This document shows, piece after piece, positions 9,100-17,354 of a stretch of DNA of 52,316 nt (within the stretch, counting starts at the first letter, position 1; each line of letters begins with the position of its first letter). The stretch spans positions 1 to 52,316 of the forward strand of contig JAKAZZ010000016.1 of NCBI GenBank assembly GCA_021826315.1, in the 5' to 3' direction. A program made the translations under genes and the position numbers. The stretch comes from Actinomycetes bacterium. GTDB taxonomy: Bacteria; Actinomycetota; Acidimicrobiia; Acidimicrobiales; Acidimicrobiaceae. The notes beneath the pieces were generated by a model. That model made no database searches. It saw only the letters and a list, made by a program, of their open reading frames with translations, and was not told the DNA's origin.

Positions 9100-9963
9100 T
9101 TACCCTCTCGCCATCCTGAAGCTATGTTCTATTTCGTAGTGGTTCGTTCGAAGTTTCGCGTCATCAGCCTCGGGGTCTCCGGCAACTTCGAGAAACTGAC
9201 ATATCAAGCTGTCTCTCTCGCCAAAGACCGCGTCGCGCCCAAGGTAGGGATCGCCATCAACGAAGAGGTGAGTTACCACTTGGGAAAAGCCATTTTTGAC
9301 TAGTGCAAAGTGGAGGTGAGCGGGACGCATGTTACATCTGGATGTGGCTTTCAAAAGTGCTCCACCAGGTCCATCGGATGGCACCGGATATGCAACCGGA
9401 AGGATCGACCAGAAGAAGACTCTCCCTTCGGCGTCACTTACGAACCTACCTCGATTGAAGAGTTTGTCCCCAGGGTATTGGACGTCGTAGAACCCATCTG
9501 CATCGGCGCCCCAAACATCGACGGTTACACCTCCCATGGCCTCTCCCTCGGCGTCTGTAATCTTGATAGAGACAAAGGTCGACTCTCCACTTGCACCTTG
9601 CGAAATGTCGTCTCCATTTTCAAATTCCCTGGATCCTTCAACAAAGAATGGCCCCAGTACAGTCGACTCGGTTGCTTCATCTGCCCGCTCGTTTATTGCG
9701 ACCTGAAGGCTCGAGAGACCCAGTAGATCCGATAGGAGGATGAACTCATTGCGCTTGTCGTTGGAGATCTTTCCCGTCGCCATTAGGAAGTCAATTCCAG
9801 CCATCCACTCTTCGGTCGTGAGAGATACCTCTTTTGCGAACTGATGAAGATGGTAGGTGAGAGCCTTCAGGATCGTGGTCAAACGATCACTTGGACAGTT
9901 ATCGAATGATTCGATGACCCTATCTGTTATTTCATCAACTCTTGACCTATTTTCTTCCGACAC
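9100..9963 (-). CDS. Intradiol ring-cleavage dioxygenase, probably hydroxyquinol 1,2-dioxygenase
   Basis: The 287-residue protein is an intradiol dioxygenase: a helical N-terminal linker domain of about 100 residues, then the beta-sandwich catalytic domain. The Fe(III) ligands are visible as the tyrosine in GFYDVQY, the tyrosine in LPVAYPVP and the two histidines of RPAHLHF. LGPFFVEGS and GRVFFWSILP are typical of the hydroxyquinol/chlorocatechol branch. Hydroxyquinol cleavage gives maleylacetate, which the product of the gene upstream would reduce. The GTG start has an AGGGG site six bases upstream. The monooxygenase gene starts two bases after its stop. Catechol 1,2-dioxygenase activity is an alternative, but the maleylacetate reductase neighbour favours hydroxyquinol. 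Confidence 0.9.
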   Translation of the reverse strand: MSEENRSRVDEITDRVIESFDNCPSDRLTTILKALTYHLHQFAKEVSLTTEEWMAGIDFLMATGKISNDKRNEFILLSDLLGLSSLQVAINERADEATESTVLGPFFVEGSREFENGDDISQGASGESTFVSIKITDAEGEAMGGVTVDVWGADADGFYDVQYPGDKLFNRGRFVSDAEGRVFFWSILPVAYPVPSDGPGGALLKATSRCNMRPAHLHFALVKNGFSQVVTHLFVDGDPYLGRDAVFGERDSLICQFLEVAGDPEADDAKLRTNHYEIEHSFRMARG

Positions 9964-10060
9964 ACAGACCCCTAATTGTCGTTACATATACGATACTTAT
10001 TTCATGAAGTAATGTTTGTTCTTATCACACATGGCGTTAAAATTCAGAGTTGCGTACTCT

Positions 10061-11188
10061 TTAGTAACCAATTACTTGAGTGAAGAGAGTCGCGATCTGA
10101 TCCTGATCGAGTGTAGGTTCAATGCCTTTAGCTACTTCGCCCACCTCGTTCAGGAGTAGATCGCGTTTCCAAGGATCGAGGCCGATAGAGCTAAGTGTCT
10201 TTGGTAGGTGGTGTCGAGCGATCAGAGTTGCGATTGCTTCGACTCCCATCTTTATCCGTTCGTGGTCCACATTGGCGTGAACTTGAGCCATTGCAGGTAG
10301 TAGCTCTAAGCCAACGATCATGTGGGTATTTGCATGGTCAAGGCCGTAGGTCCCGCCGACGAGGTGACAAATTTTATGGTGTATGCCACTTCCCGTTGAG
10401 CCAAACGCTATCCCAGCGAGAGCGGCACCATAAGAGAGGTCGCTCAGCGCCGCTTCCGAAAGAAACGGTTCGCCGTCGCTTGGCGGTCGATCCGCCATTA
10501 TTTGCAGACCTTTGGATATCGACTCGATGGCACACCTTGCTAAGAGGGTAGAAGTCTTGCTCTTAGTCGGAACCCAAAGCGCCTCGGCTGCATGAGCAAA
10601 CGAATTTGCGATCGAGGGTAGAGCAATTGAAGGAGGAAGTGATTGTAGGAGCGAATTGTCGTAAATGACTGCGCCAGGACGAACTCTCTCGTCCCTAGTG
10701 GTTACTTTCCTGTTGTCAGTAGTGATTCCATAGATAGGAGTCATCTCGGATCCTGAGAATGTCGTAGGTACTGCGATGAAGGCCACCCGCTCACTGAGTA
10801 CAAGCGCCATTACCTTTGCAGTTCCGATGGCGCTACCGCCTCCTATGACAATGATCCCGTCAACACTATTGTCGCGGGCGAAGGATTGTGCCCTCTCTGC
10901 AACTTCGTTCGGAACGTGCTGAACGATCGTGGAAAAGGTGGTGATTACGCAACCTCCGTTACGGCTATCGCCTATGCACAAATTCGAAGTTACAGAACCC
11001 AAGTGTTCGAGGTAGCGTTCCTTAGCTACAATTGCAACTGACTTGGCACCTTGGGCGATGGCTAAACCAACTGCTTGCTTGAGACCACCGGAAGTCAGAA
11101 ACTGCATATCAACATCGCGAAAGTGAAAATTCTCCCAGACGTTAGAGACTTCGGTATTACTTGTTCCCACTGTGCCTTCACTTGTCAT
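10061..11188 (-). CDS. Maleylacetate reductase (iron-type alcohol dehydrogenase family)
   Basis: The 375-residue protein belongs to the iron-containing alcohol dehydrogenase superfamily. The maleylacetate reductase features are GGGSAIGTAKVMAL for NAD(P) binding, VPTTFSGSEMTPIYGITT, and the HHKICHLVGGTYGLDHANTH region with the metal-site histidines. It should reduce maleylacetate to 3-oxoadipate, the last step before the central 3-oxoadipate route. The ATG at 11188 has GGATGGGG just upstream and is preferred over an ATG 20 codons earlier. The chosen start overlaps the end of menH by 11 bases, so translation is probably coupled to menH. The dioxygenase gene follows after 97 bp. Confidence 0.9.
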   Translation of the reverse strand: MTSEGTVGTSNTEVSNVWENFHFRDVDMQFLTSGGLKQAVGLAIAQGAKSVAIVAKERYLEHLGSVTSNLCIGDSRNGGCVITTFSTIVQHVPNEVAERAQSFARDNSVDGIIVIGGGSAIGTAKVMALVLSERVAFIAVPTTFSGSEMTPIYGITTDNRKVTTRDERVRPGAVIYDNSLLQSLPPSIALPSIANSFAHAAEALWVPTKSKTSTLLARCAIESISKGLQIMADRPPSDGEPFLSEAALSDLSYGAALAGIAFGSTGSGIHHKICHLVGGTYGLDHANTHMIVGLELLPAMAQVHANVDHERIKMGVEAIATLIARHHLPKTLSSIGLDPWKRDLLLNEVGEVAKGIEPTLDQDQIATLFTQVIGY

Positions 11189-11963
11189 ATTTGCCCCATC
11201 CTTGCAGGATTTTAACGATAGCTTGAGCGCTTTCGTAGGGCCTCTCACCTATGGTGAAGTGGCCGCAGGACCCTATTTCAATTAGCGATACCACTTCGAT
11301 CTCTTGCATTAGTGACGAGGCAATCCCTTTGAACTTTATATCATGACCTCCATAGATATATCCGAGTCGATTCCTATGCGTACGCGTTGTTTCTTGGCGA
11401 TTTTGTAGTACGACTTTTAGTCGATCCATTAGTTCGAATTGGTGCCCCGTTGAAAGCTCGGTTAAGACCCGAGCAATCTTCTGCGGATCGTTGTTCAATC
11501 GCGCTTCAAGTTGTGCTTGTTCGTGTGAGATCCCATTGAAGAGCGGGGCATTGAGCCATGTGACAAGGAACTCTCTGAACTCCTCCTTGCTCTCAATCGA
11601 GGCAACTCTTTCCGCGAGCTTCCGGTCGGCTTCGATCCTCGCTTCGCGCTGTTTTACTCCGCCTTCACTGATTGCGGCGCCGAAGACGATCACGTCGTCT
11701 TCGCCAAGTGCCCCCGCGGAAAGGGCCTCCAAAAGAATCCTGCCACCGAGTGAATATCCTACGAAGACGCATTCGTCGTCACGATAGGCGCGACCAACTT
11801 CAGCTCCAACCTCACTTAGGGTCTTGCCCGTAAGTAGTGAATCTCCGTGATATGGTGCCTCAATTATCTCTACGGGAGCATCTGCTATCACCTGCAATAG
11901 GTCGCAAAATGGAGTTAGGGCTTGTCGGTTCTGTGTAAATCCATGTACTAGCTTTATCTTCAT
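11178..11963 (-). CDS. menH: MenH-like alpha/beta hydrolase (SHCHC synthase)
   Basis: The 261-residue alpha/beta hydrolase has the MenH-type oxyanion segment VHGFTQNRQ at the N-terminus, the nucleophile elbow GYSLGGRI with Ser near residue 89, an acid residue in YIYGGHDIKF and the histidine in GSCGHFTIGERP. MenH removes pyruvate from the MenD product to make 2-succinyl-6-hydroxy-2,4-cyclohexadiene-1-carboxylate. menD lies divergently 229 bp away, which supports the assignment. Oddly, it leads a minus-strand operon with the three hydroxyquinol-pathway genes and overlaps the first of them. A carboxylester or ring-cleavage-product hydrolase for that catabolic route is the main alternative, but the HGFTQ motif and menD favour MenH. 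Confidence 0.78.
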   Translation of the reverse strand: MKIKLVHGFTQNRQALTPFCDLLQVIADAPVEIIEAPYHGDSLLTGKTLSEVGAEVGRAYRDDECVFVGYSLGGRILLEALSAGALGEDDVIVFGAAISEGGVKQREARIEADRKLAERVASIESKEEFREFLVTWLNAPLFNGISHEQAQLEARLNNDPQKIARVLTELSTGHQFELMDRLKVVLQNRQETTRTHRNRLGYIYGGHDIKFKGIASSLMQEIEVVSLIEIGSCGHFTIGERPYESAQAIVKILQGWGKYDK

Positions 11964-12117
11964 AGTTGGAACCTTCGGGCTAAGGTCGATGGTTTGAGGT
12001 GTAAAACCTCGTGAACGTTGGTTGGTACTCTGACCGCATTTTGATCTGACCTTGTTGTTGAAATCGGCATAAGAGAGCTTCTTCTAGCGTTTTAGGATTT
12101 CAGTGTTCATACATTGT

Positions 12118-12163
12118 GACAACTCTAACGTTATCCTTATGGTAGGGCCACGTTAAAGTTGTC
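12118..12163. promoter_or_regulatory. Large inverted repeat in the menH-menD control region
   Basis: Two 13-base arms (12118-12130 and 12151-12163) are inverted repeats that match at 12 of 13 positions, with a 20-base spacer. The arm centres are 33 bp apart, about three helical turns, which suits a dimeric or tetrameric repressor. A weak promoter-like pair (TTGTGA at 12114, TATGGT at 12138, 18 bp apart) overlaps the repeat. The same sequence could form an RNA hairpin ahead of menD. Confidence 0.5.
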
Positions 12164-12192
12164 GAGCGGACAATAAATCCGAACGAGCATAA

Positions 12193-14013
12193 TTGGCTCG
12201 AATATGTTTAGTAATTGAATCGAGACTTTATACCTTGGCAGTAGGAATAGCGCACATAAATGAGCAGGTAGCAGCCACCATAGTCGATGAATTGATCCGA
12301 TGTGGACTAACTAGAGCACTCATTTCGCCAGGCTCGCGTTCCACGCCGCTCGCCATAGCTTTCGCTCGTCGTAAAGAAGTCGAAACGACCGTTATCCTCG
12401 ACGAGAGGTCTTCGGCCTTTTTTGCTTTAGGTTCCGCAAAGGCTCTGGCCGCTCCGGTGGCGATAGTTACGACCTCTGGTACCGCGGTTGCGGAGCTTAC
12501 CCCAGCCATCGTCGAGGCATCGATGTCGAATATTCCATTGATCGTTCTCTCAAGTGACCGTCCCTTCGAACTCTATCGAAGCGGCGCGTCACAGACTATC
12601 GATCAAAGTCAACTCTTTGCTGGATATCTAGCATCAAGGACCTTCATCGACGCTGGTGCCCAAGATGGCCACGGACGTCTTAGATCTCAGATCTCTCGAA
12701 GTTTTCTAGAGGCGTGCGGTCTCTGGGGTAAGGCAGCACCTGTCCAGATCAATGTTTCATTTAGAGAGCCGCTCGTCTCTGGAGATAGTTCAGTCGAACT
12801 AATTGCCGGGCGCCTAGGGGGCGCACCCTGGTACCAAAGAGTGGATCTTTGTCAAGTAAGTGATCGCGAGGCGATCGCCTTAGAGTTACTCGGAACTCGT
12901 CGCGGGATAATTATCGCCTCGGAGCATCCGGAGGCGGAGGCCATATTTGCTTTGAGCGAGATTCTGGGGTGGCCAACCTTTGTAGATCCGCGCTCTAAAG
13001 TTGCGCGGAGGAGCCAGTACGCAATTTCCAACTTCGATCAGATCGTTAGGAACTTCGATCTGTGCGAATTAGAGGTTCCCGATGTTATCCTCTACTTTGG
13101 CCGTACGTTGACTTCTAAGCCGTTGTCTCAGTGGCTAACGAGAGTCGGAGCGGATAAGAGTCGACTGATACGCCACTCCATTGCCGGCGACGATGGTGAA
13201 GGCGTCGCGCAGTGTCTTATGGCAGGTGAGCTGAGCCACTTGCTTGACTGCTTGGTATCGATTCAATCGATAGCCACTGGTCCATTCGACAGAAGTTATA
13301 CCGAACGCTTTATGGCTATCGATAAAAAGATCTCGTCTTCAATCGAGACGATGGTCGAAGAGGGTCGGCTAACGGGTGAGGCTTTGGTAGCTAGACAATT
13401 GACAACAGATCTCAACGATCGAGACCTTCTCTTTGGTGCTGCCTCTATGGCAATTCGTGACATCGAGGCGATGATGCCACTTCGAGAAGACTCTCCAGTA
13501 GTCTACGAAAACCGTGGAGTAAATGGAATCGATGGGGTAATAGCTACCTTCACTGGCGCTCTAGTGAGCCACTTGGCTTCAGCTACCAACGATGGTATCG
13601 GTGCACTCCTCATCGGTGACCTAGCATTCTTGTACGACCTTTCGTTCCTCAGGGAGGTTGAGAGGTTCTCACTGCCATCGCTCATAGTGGTCAATGACAA
13701 TAATGGTGGAGGTATCTTCTCCTTTCTCTCTCAACGTGATCAGCTTGGAGAGGTCGAATTTGAGACTCTCTTCGGTACGCCACACAATAGCGACCTCGGT
13801 TCGTTGGTAAAGGGCTTTTCGATCGACGTAATCGTCACTAAGGACGTAGCAGACCTCTCCAAGGCGATTTCGTCTGTTCGCAGCGAGAGGCGACCGCTTG
13901 TTGTCGTCTTCGAGTCAAACCGGGATGAGAATCTTCTAGCGCACCAAAGTTTCCACCAATCAATTACTCGAGAACTAGAAGCGTTCGTAGATGAATTGAG
14001 GCATGACTCCTAA
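12193..14013 (+). CDS. menD: SEPHCHC synthase (MenD), thiamine diphosphate enzyme
   Basis: MenD joins 2-oxoglutarate, after decarboxylation on thiamine diphosphate, to isochorismate, the first committed menaquinone step. The protein has the three-domain ThDP layout: the N-terminal pyrimidine-binding domain with SPGSRSTPLAIAFA and LDERSSAFFALG (the ThDP glutamate), TTSGTAVAELTPAI, then SSDRPFELYRSGASQTIDQ. The C-terminal domain has ENRGVNGIDG and the Mg/ThDP motif GDLAFLYDL...NDNNGGGIFS. The start is uncertain: TTG at 12193 gives 606 residues, and an in-frame TTG at 12235 gives 592, closer to usual MenD; neither has a good ribosome binding site. It is divergent from menH. Confidence 0.95.
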   Translation: MARICLVIESRLYTLAVGIAHINEQVAATIVDELIRCGLTRALISPGSRSTPLAIAFARRKEVETTVILDERSSAFFALGSAKALAAPVAIVTTSGTAVAELTPAIVEASMSNIPLIVLSSDRPFELYRSGASQTIDQSQLFAGYLASRTFIDAGAQDGHGRLRSQISRSFLEACGLWGKAAPVQINVSFREPLVSGDSSVELIAGRLGGAPWYQRVDLCQVSDREAIALELLGTRRGIIIASEHPEAEAIFALSEILGWPTFVDPRSKVARRSQYAISNFDQIVRNFDLCELEVPDVILYFGRTLTSKPLSQWLTRVGADKSRLIRHSIAGDDGEGVAQCLMAGELSHLLDCLVSIQSIATGPFDRSYTERFMAIDKKISSSIETMVEEGRLTGEALVARQLTTDLNDRDLLFGAASMAIRDIEAMMPLREDSPVVYENRGVNGIDGVIATFTGALVSHLASATNDGIGALLIGDLAFLYDLSFLREVERFSLPSLIVVNDNNGGGIFSFLSQRDQLGEVEFETLFGTPHNSDLGSLVKGFSIDVIVTKDVADLSKAISSVRSERRPLVVVFESNRDENLLAHQSFHQSITRELEAFVDELRHDS

Positions 14014-14108
14014 GTCTGGTCATTCAGCAGCAGGCCCTACCCTTGTAAGTGTTAGCTAATCTAACTTGAGGGAATTCATAGAAGGCTTCCTCGATTAGAT
14101 TTGACAAG

Positions 14109-15386
14109 ATGACAAGCAAGGTTTCTGAAGATCTAAAGAGGCGCGGCCTAGTAAATCAAGTTACGTCTGAAAAGGTCTTCGATCTCATCGACAAAGGAGA
14201 AGCCACCGCCTATATTGGCTTTGATCCAACCGCAGCAAGTCTTCACCTTGGCAACTTAATTCAGCTACTCCTCCTACGTCGCCTGCAGGTAGGTGGAAAT
14301 CGTCCGATAGTCGTAGCCGGTGGTGGAACGGCGATGGTTGGAGACCCCTCGGGTCGATCGACAGAGAGAAACCTCTTGGATGATGAGGCGATCGAATACA
14401 ACCTTCAAAGGGTAGGTCAACAACTTCAGGCCTATCTTGATTTTTCTGATGGACCAAAGGGCGCAATCTTGGTCAACAATCGCGATTGGTTAGAGAAGAT
14501 TCCATTCATCTCATTCCTTCGTGATCCGGGAAAATTTGTAACCATTAACCAGATGTTGGCGAAGGATTCGGTCGCTTCGAGGATCTCGAGCGAACACGGT
14601 ATATCGTTTACAGAATTTACGTACATGCTGATGCAGGCGTATGACTTTGGACAATTGAGCGATACTTACGGATGCAATATGCAACTTGGTGGTTCTGATC
14701 AATGGGGAAATATCACCGTTGGTATCGACTACATCTCTAAGTCAAGGGGACGCGAGGTCTACGGAATAACGACCCCGCTTCTTACTAAGTCAGATGGTAC
14801 TAAGTTCGGAAAGAGTGTCGGGGGAGCGATATACCTCGATAGCGATTTGACCTCACAGTATGACTTCTATCAATTTTTCCTCAGGAGCGACGACGGCGAT
14901 ATCGAAAAGCTGCTGAAAGTATTTACCTTTTTTAGCGTGGACGAGATAGATGACCTCGTCAAGGCGTCAGCAATCGCTCCTGAAAAGCGAATAGGACAGC
15001 ATGCACTAGCTCGGTCAATTACAGAGTTCGTCCACGGTAAAGATGGGCTGGAGCTTGCAGTTGCAGCCTCTGAAGCGCTATTTGCCGATGATATTGCGAG
15101 CGTAGAACCAAGTGCTCTCCGCATGGCACTAGCCGGCGCCCCAAGGGCGTCGATTGCTAGGTCGCGCTTAGAGGGCGGCGCAACCATATTAGACGTTGCG
15201 ATCGAGGTGGGGCTTGTCTCGAGTCGTAGCGAAGGTCGAAAGTTGATAAAGGCTGGCGGCTTATATCTGTCTGGTCGTCGCGTCATAGATGAAGAGGCGC
15301 TTGTTTCAAGTAGTGACGAACTTGCAATAGGTGCACTCCTTCTCCGCAAGGGGAAGGCCAATTACTTGGTAGTTGAATTGAAGTAG
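14109..15386 (+). CDS. tyrS: Tyrosyl-tRNA synthetase
   Basis: This class I enzyme charges tRNA-Tyr. The 425-residue protein has the HIGH-type signature HLGN at residues 46-49, the KMSKS-type signature KFGKS at 232-236, the tyrosine-binding region around YMLMQAYDF and GGSDQWGN, and a C-terminal S4 RNA-binding domain (GRKLIKAGGLYLSGRRV). The length is normal for bacterial TyrRS. The 95 bp leader is too short for a T-box and none of its conserved elements are seen. The gene is on the same strand as menD but separated by two short imperfect inverted repeats (about 14053-14096), so it may have its own promoter. Identity is certain. Confidence 0.97.
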   Translation: MTSKVSEDLKRRGLVNQVTSEKVFDLIDKGEATAYIGFDPTAASLHLGNLIQLLLLRRLQVGGNRPIVVAGGGTAMVGDPSGRSTERNLLDDEAIEYNLQRVGQQLQAYLDFSDGPKGAILVNNRDWLEKIPFISFLRDPGKFVTINQMLAKDSVASRISSEHGISFTEFTYMLMQAYDFGQLSDTYGCNMQLGGSDQWGNITVGIDYISKSRGREVYGITTPLLTKSDGTKFGKSVGGAIYLDSDLTSQYDFYQFFLRSDDGDIEKLLKVFTFFSVDEIDDLVKASAIAPEKRIGQHALARSITEFVHGKDGLELAVAASEALFADDIASVEPSALRMALAGAPRASIARSRLEGGATILDVAIEVGLVSSRSEGRKLIKAGGLYLSGRRVIDEEALVSSSDELAIGALLLRKGKANYLVVELK

Positions 15387-15455
15387 TTGGCTAGTTTTCA
15401 ATCCCAGCAAACAACGGTTCGAAGTAATCTTTTTGTGGATATCAATTAGCGTTTT

Positions 15456-15887
15456 TCACGGGATTGGCGCACTGCGAAGTGCTTCCGCGGTCTTTTGTAG
15501 GTCTGACTTCGAATTTGATGGTCTAGGGCGAATCGATACACCGATTCCATCTGCTACGCGTCTAGGCACAACGTGGATGTGGTGGTGACTTACGTGCTGA
15601 TCGACGACGTTGTTATTCAAGATCAGTGCTCCGCTTACATTGAGGGCAGCCCGTTGTGCGACTACAACTCTTCGAACCAAGGCAGATAGTTCGGCCGCAA
15701 CGTTGCAGGGGATATCGGTCACATCTACGATGTGGCTGCGCGGTATCACAAGGCAATGGCCGTCAGCGGCGGGTCGATAGTCGAGGATTGCGAGTGCTAG
15801 CTCTTCTTCAAAGACTATGTGCCCTGGCGCGTGGAGGGCGATTATTGAACAAAAGTGGCACCCTCTATCGAATCTGGTATCGGTCAT
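15456..15887 (-). CDS. HIT family nucleotide hydrolase/transferase
   Basis: The 143-residue protein has the histidine-triad signature HHHIHVVPR near residue 100 and an N-terminal CHFC motif seen in many bacterial Hint-like proteins, where the cysteines and a distal histidine can bind zinc. The DYRPAADGHCLVIPRSHI segment is the conserved substrate-pocket strand. Such proteins hydrolyse AMP-linked compounds, often adenosine phosphoramidates, in the cytoplasm; the natural substrate here is unknown. It converges with tyrS across 69 bp, and a long non-coding stretch lies upstream. Confidence 0.9.
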   Translation of the reverse strand: MTDTRFDRGCHFCSIIALHAPGHIVFEEELALAILDYRPAADGHCLVIPRSHIVDVTDIPCNVAAELSALVRRVVVAQRAALNVSGALILNNNVVDQHVSHHHIHVVPRRVADGIGVSIRPRPSNSKSDLQKTAEALRSAPIP

Positions 15888-16616
15888 GTTTTTAAAAGGC
15901 TACTCTATCTCTATCGGGGAACTATAACTCTCGATGCTTCATTCGAAAGTGATGAGCTGGTTTGGGTTCAAAGGCAGCCATGAGTGTTTTTAGCGGTTGC
16001 CAACATGAGCTCGGTGCGCAATTCATCAAAGTAATGTTCATCCCGTAAAAGTTTGAAATGATCTGTTAGGCACGACCAAAGTAGATTCAGCGCTTGAAAG
16101 TATCCAAAGATAGTGCGAGATTGGGATTGCAAAATCTAATGGGAGAGAGTGGGAGAAATTGATGGGGAAGGCACGCAGCATTGACTGCCCATTGAAATCC
16201 TCATCGAAGACCGGTTTGTGGCGTTTGAATTGTCGTTGATCTTAGAAGTTGCTATATTCGTCGACTTGTATTGGTCTTTAACGAGGTAAATCGAGTTGTG
16301 CTGTAGCCTCCAACGGATCGCTCTTCATACGTACGTCACGGAGAAATCGTTACTGAAGTTGAGTCGCGGTCAAAGCTGTAAAGAGTCGATTGTCGAAATG
16401 ATCATGGATTATGAGTAAAAATTTTCGTTGATTGAAGACTAAAAACTACCCATCATTACCAATCGAACCCATCACTACAAAGCCACCGTACCTTGGGATA
16501 TTTTTGGCAATCGCTAGCTCTCGGTACCGTCGCTAGTGTATTTTGCACATAACTGCAACTGGTCGAAATCGGGATATGCCTCAAGATTATGCAAAGGTTG
16601 GGCTAGCCTTACGGAA
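15888..16616. other. Long intergenic stretch before menG
   Basis: These 729 bases form the longest gene-free stretch in the window. No reading frame with family resemblance and no tRNA or riboswitch is recognised. A promoter-like pair stands at 16230-16258, with TTGTCG and TATATT 17 bp apart, but it is about 360 bases before the chosen menG start. A small RNA or a long leader is possible; nothing in the sequence demands either. Confidence 0.4.
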
Positions 16617-17354
16617 GTGACGAGAGAACCTGATTCAGCTCCAAACCGCTTTGCTACCGAGCTTTTCGATGGTCTCCCAACGAAATACGACCTCCTCGGC
16701 AATATTCTATCGCTCGGCCAAGATCGACGTTGGCGACGCGAACTCGTCAAACACATAAGTGATACCTCCGCTCTTGGTCTTGTTTTAGACGTTGCCACTG
16801 GCCCGGCCGGTATTGCACTCGCAATACGTTCCAGTACGGGAGCGCAGGTAGTCGGGCTCGATCTCACTGCTGCCATGCTTTCTCGTGCGAAGGAAAATCT
16901 ATCCAAACGCAATGAAAATGGCATAGTGCTCGTACAGGGAAGGGGGGAACAACTGCCATTTCCTGACGACACATTCGACGCTGTCAGCTTTAGCTACCTT
17001 CTCCGATACGTTTCTGATCCGGCCGCCACACTTGAGGAGCTGGCTCGAGTTCTTCGACCCGGAGGTACTTTAGCCAGTCTAGAATTTCACGTTCCACCCG
17101 CTCCCTGGTGGCAAGCTTCATGGTGGTTCTATACCCGTATCGTACTACCCACCGCCGGCTGGTTGAGCGGCGGCAAAGAGTGGTTTGAAGTCGGTCGATT
17201 CTTGGGCCCGAATATCTCACAGCACTATCGCAACTATTCAGTCCCGTGGACCGTTAGCGCGTGGAATAAGGCCGGCATTTCTGGGGTAAAGACGAAGCTC
17301 ATGTCAGTTGGGGGAGGTTTGGTGATGTGGGGAGCAAAGGGAAGTGCGACCTGA
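16617..17354 (+). CDS. menG: Demethylmenaquinone methyltransferase (MenG/UbiE family)
   Basis: MenG transfers a methyl group from S-adenosylmethionine to demethylmenaquinone, the last step in menaquinone synthesis. The 245-residue protein has the UbiE-type start LFDGLPTKYDLLGNILSLG and DRRWRRELV, the SAM-binding motif VLDVATGPAGIALAI, the acidic GLDLTAAML, the FPDDTFDAVSFSYLLRYV motif and RVLRPGGTLASLEF. The frame is open to 16536, but the residues before the GTG at 16617 have no family resemblance, so the GTG is used; its ribosome binding site is poor. It overlaps the next gene by 11 bases, which shows tight coupling. The remaining men genes of the window lie upstream. Confidence 0.9.
   Translation: MTREPDSAPNRFATELFDGLPTKYDLLGNILSLGQDRRWRRELVKHISDTSALGLVLDVATGPAGIALAIRSSTGAQVVGLDLTAAMLSRAKENLSKRNENGIVLVQGRGEQLPFPDDTFDAVSFSYLLRYVSDPAATLEELARVLRPGGTLASLEFHVPPAPWWQASWWFYTRIVLPTAGWLSGGKEWFEVGRFLGPNISQHYRNYSVPWTVSAWNKAGISGVKTKLMSVGGGLVMWGAKGSAT

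Noticed and set aside
14014-14108. Possible T-box leader before tyrS
   Set aside because: The gap is only 95 bases, with no T-box sequence or specifier loop; two short imperfect inverted repeats are all that is present.
14870-15361. Long minus-strand frame inside tyrS
   Set aside because: It is Ser/Ala-rich antisense shadow of a certain gene; the protein has no recognisable pattern.
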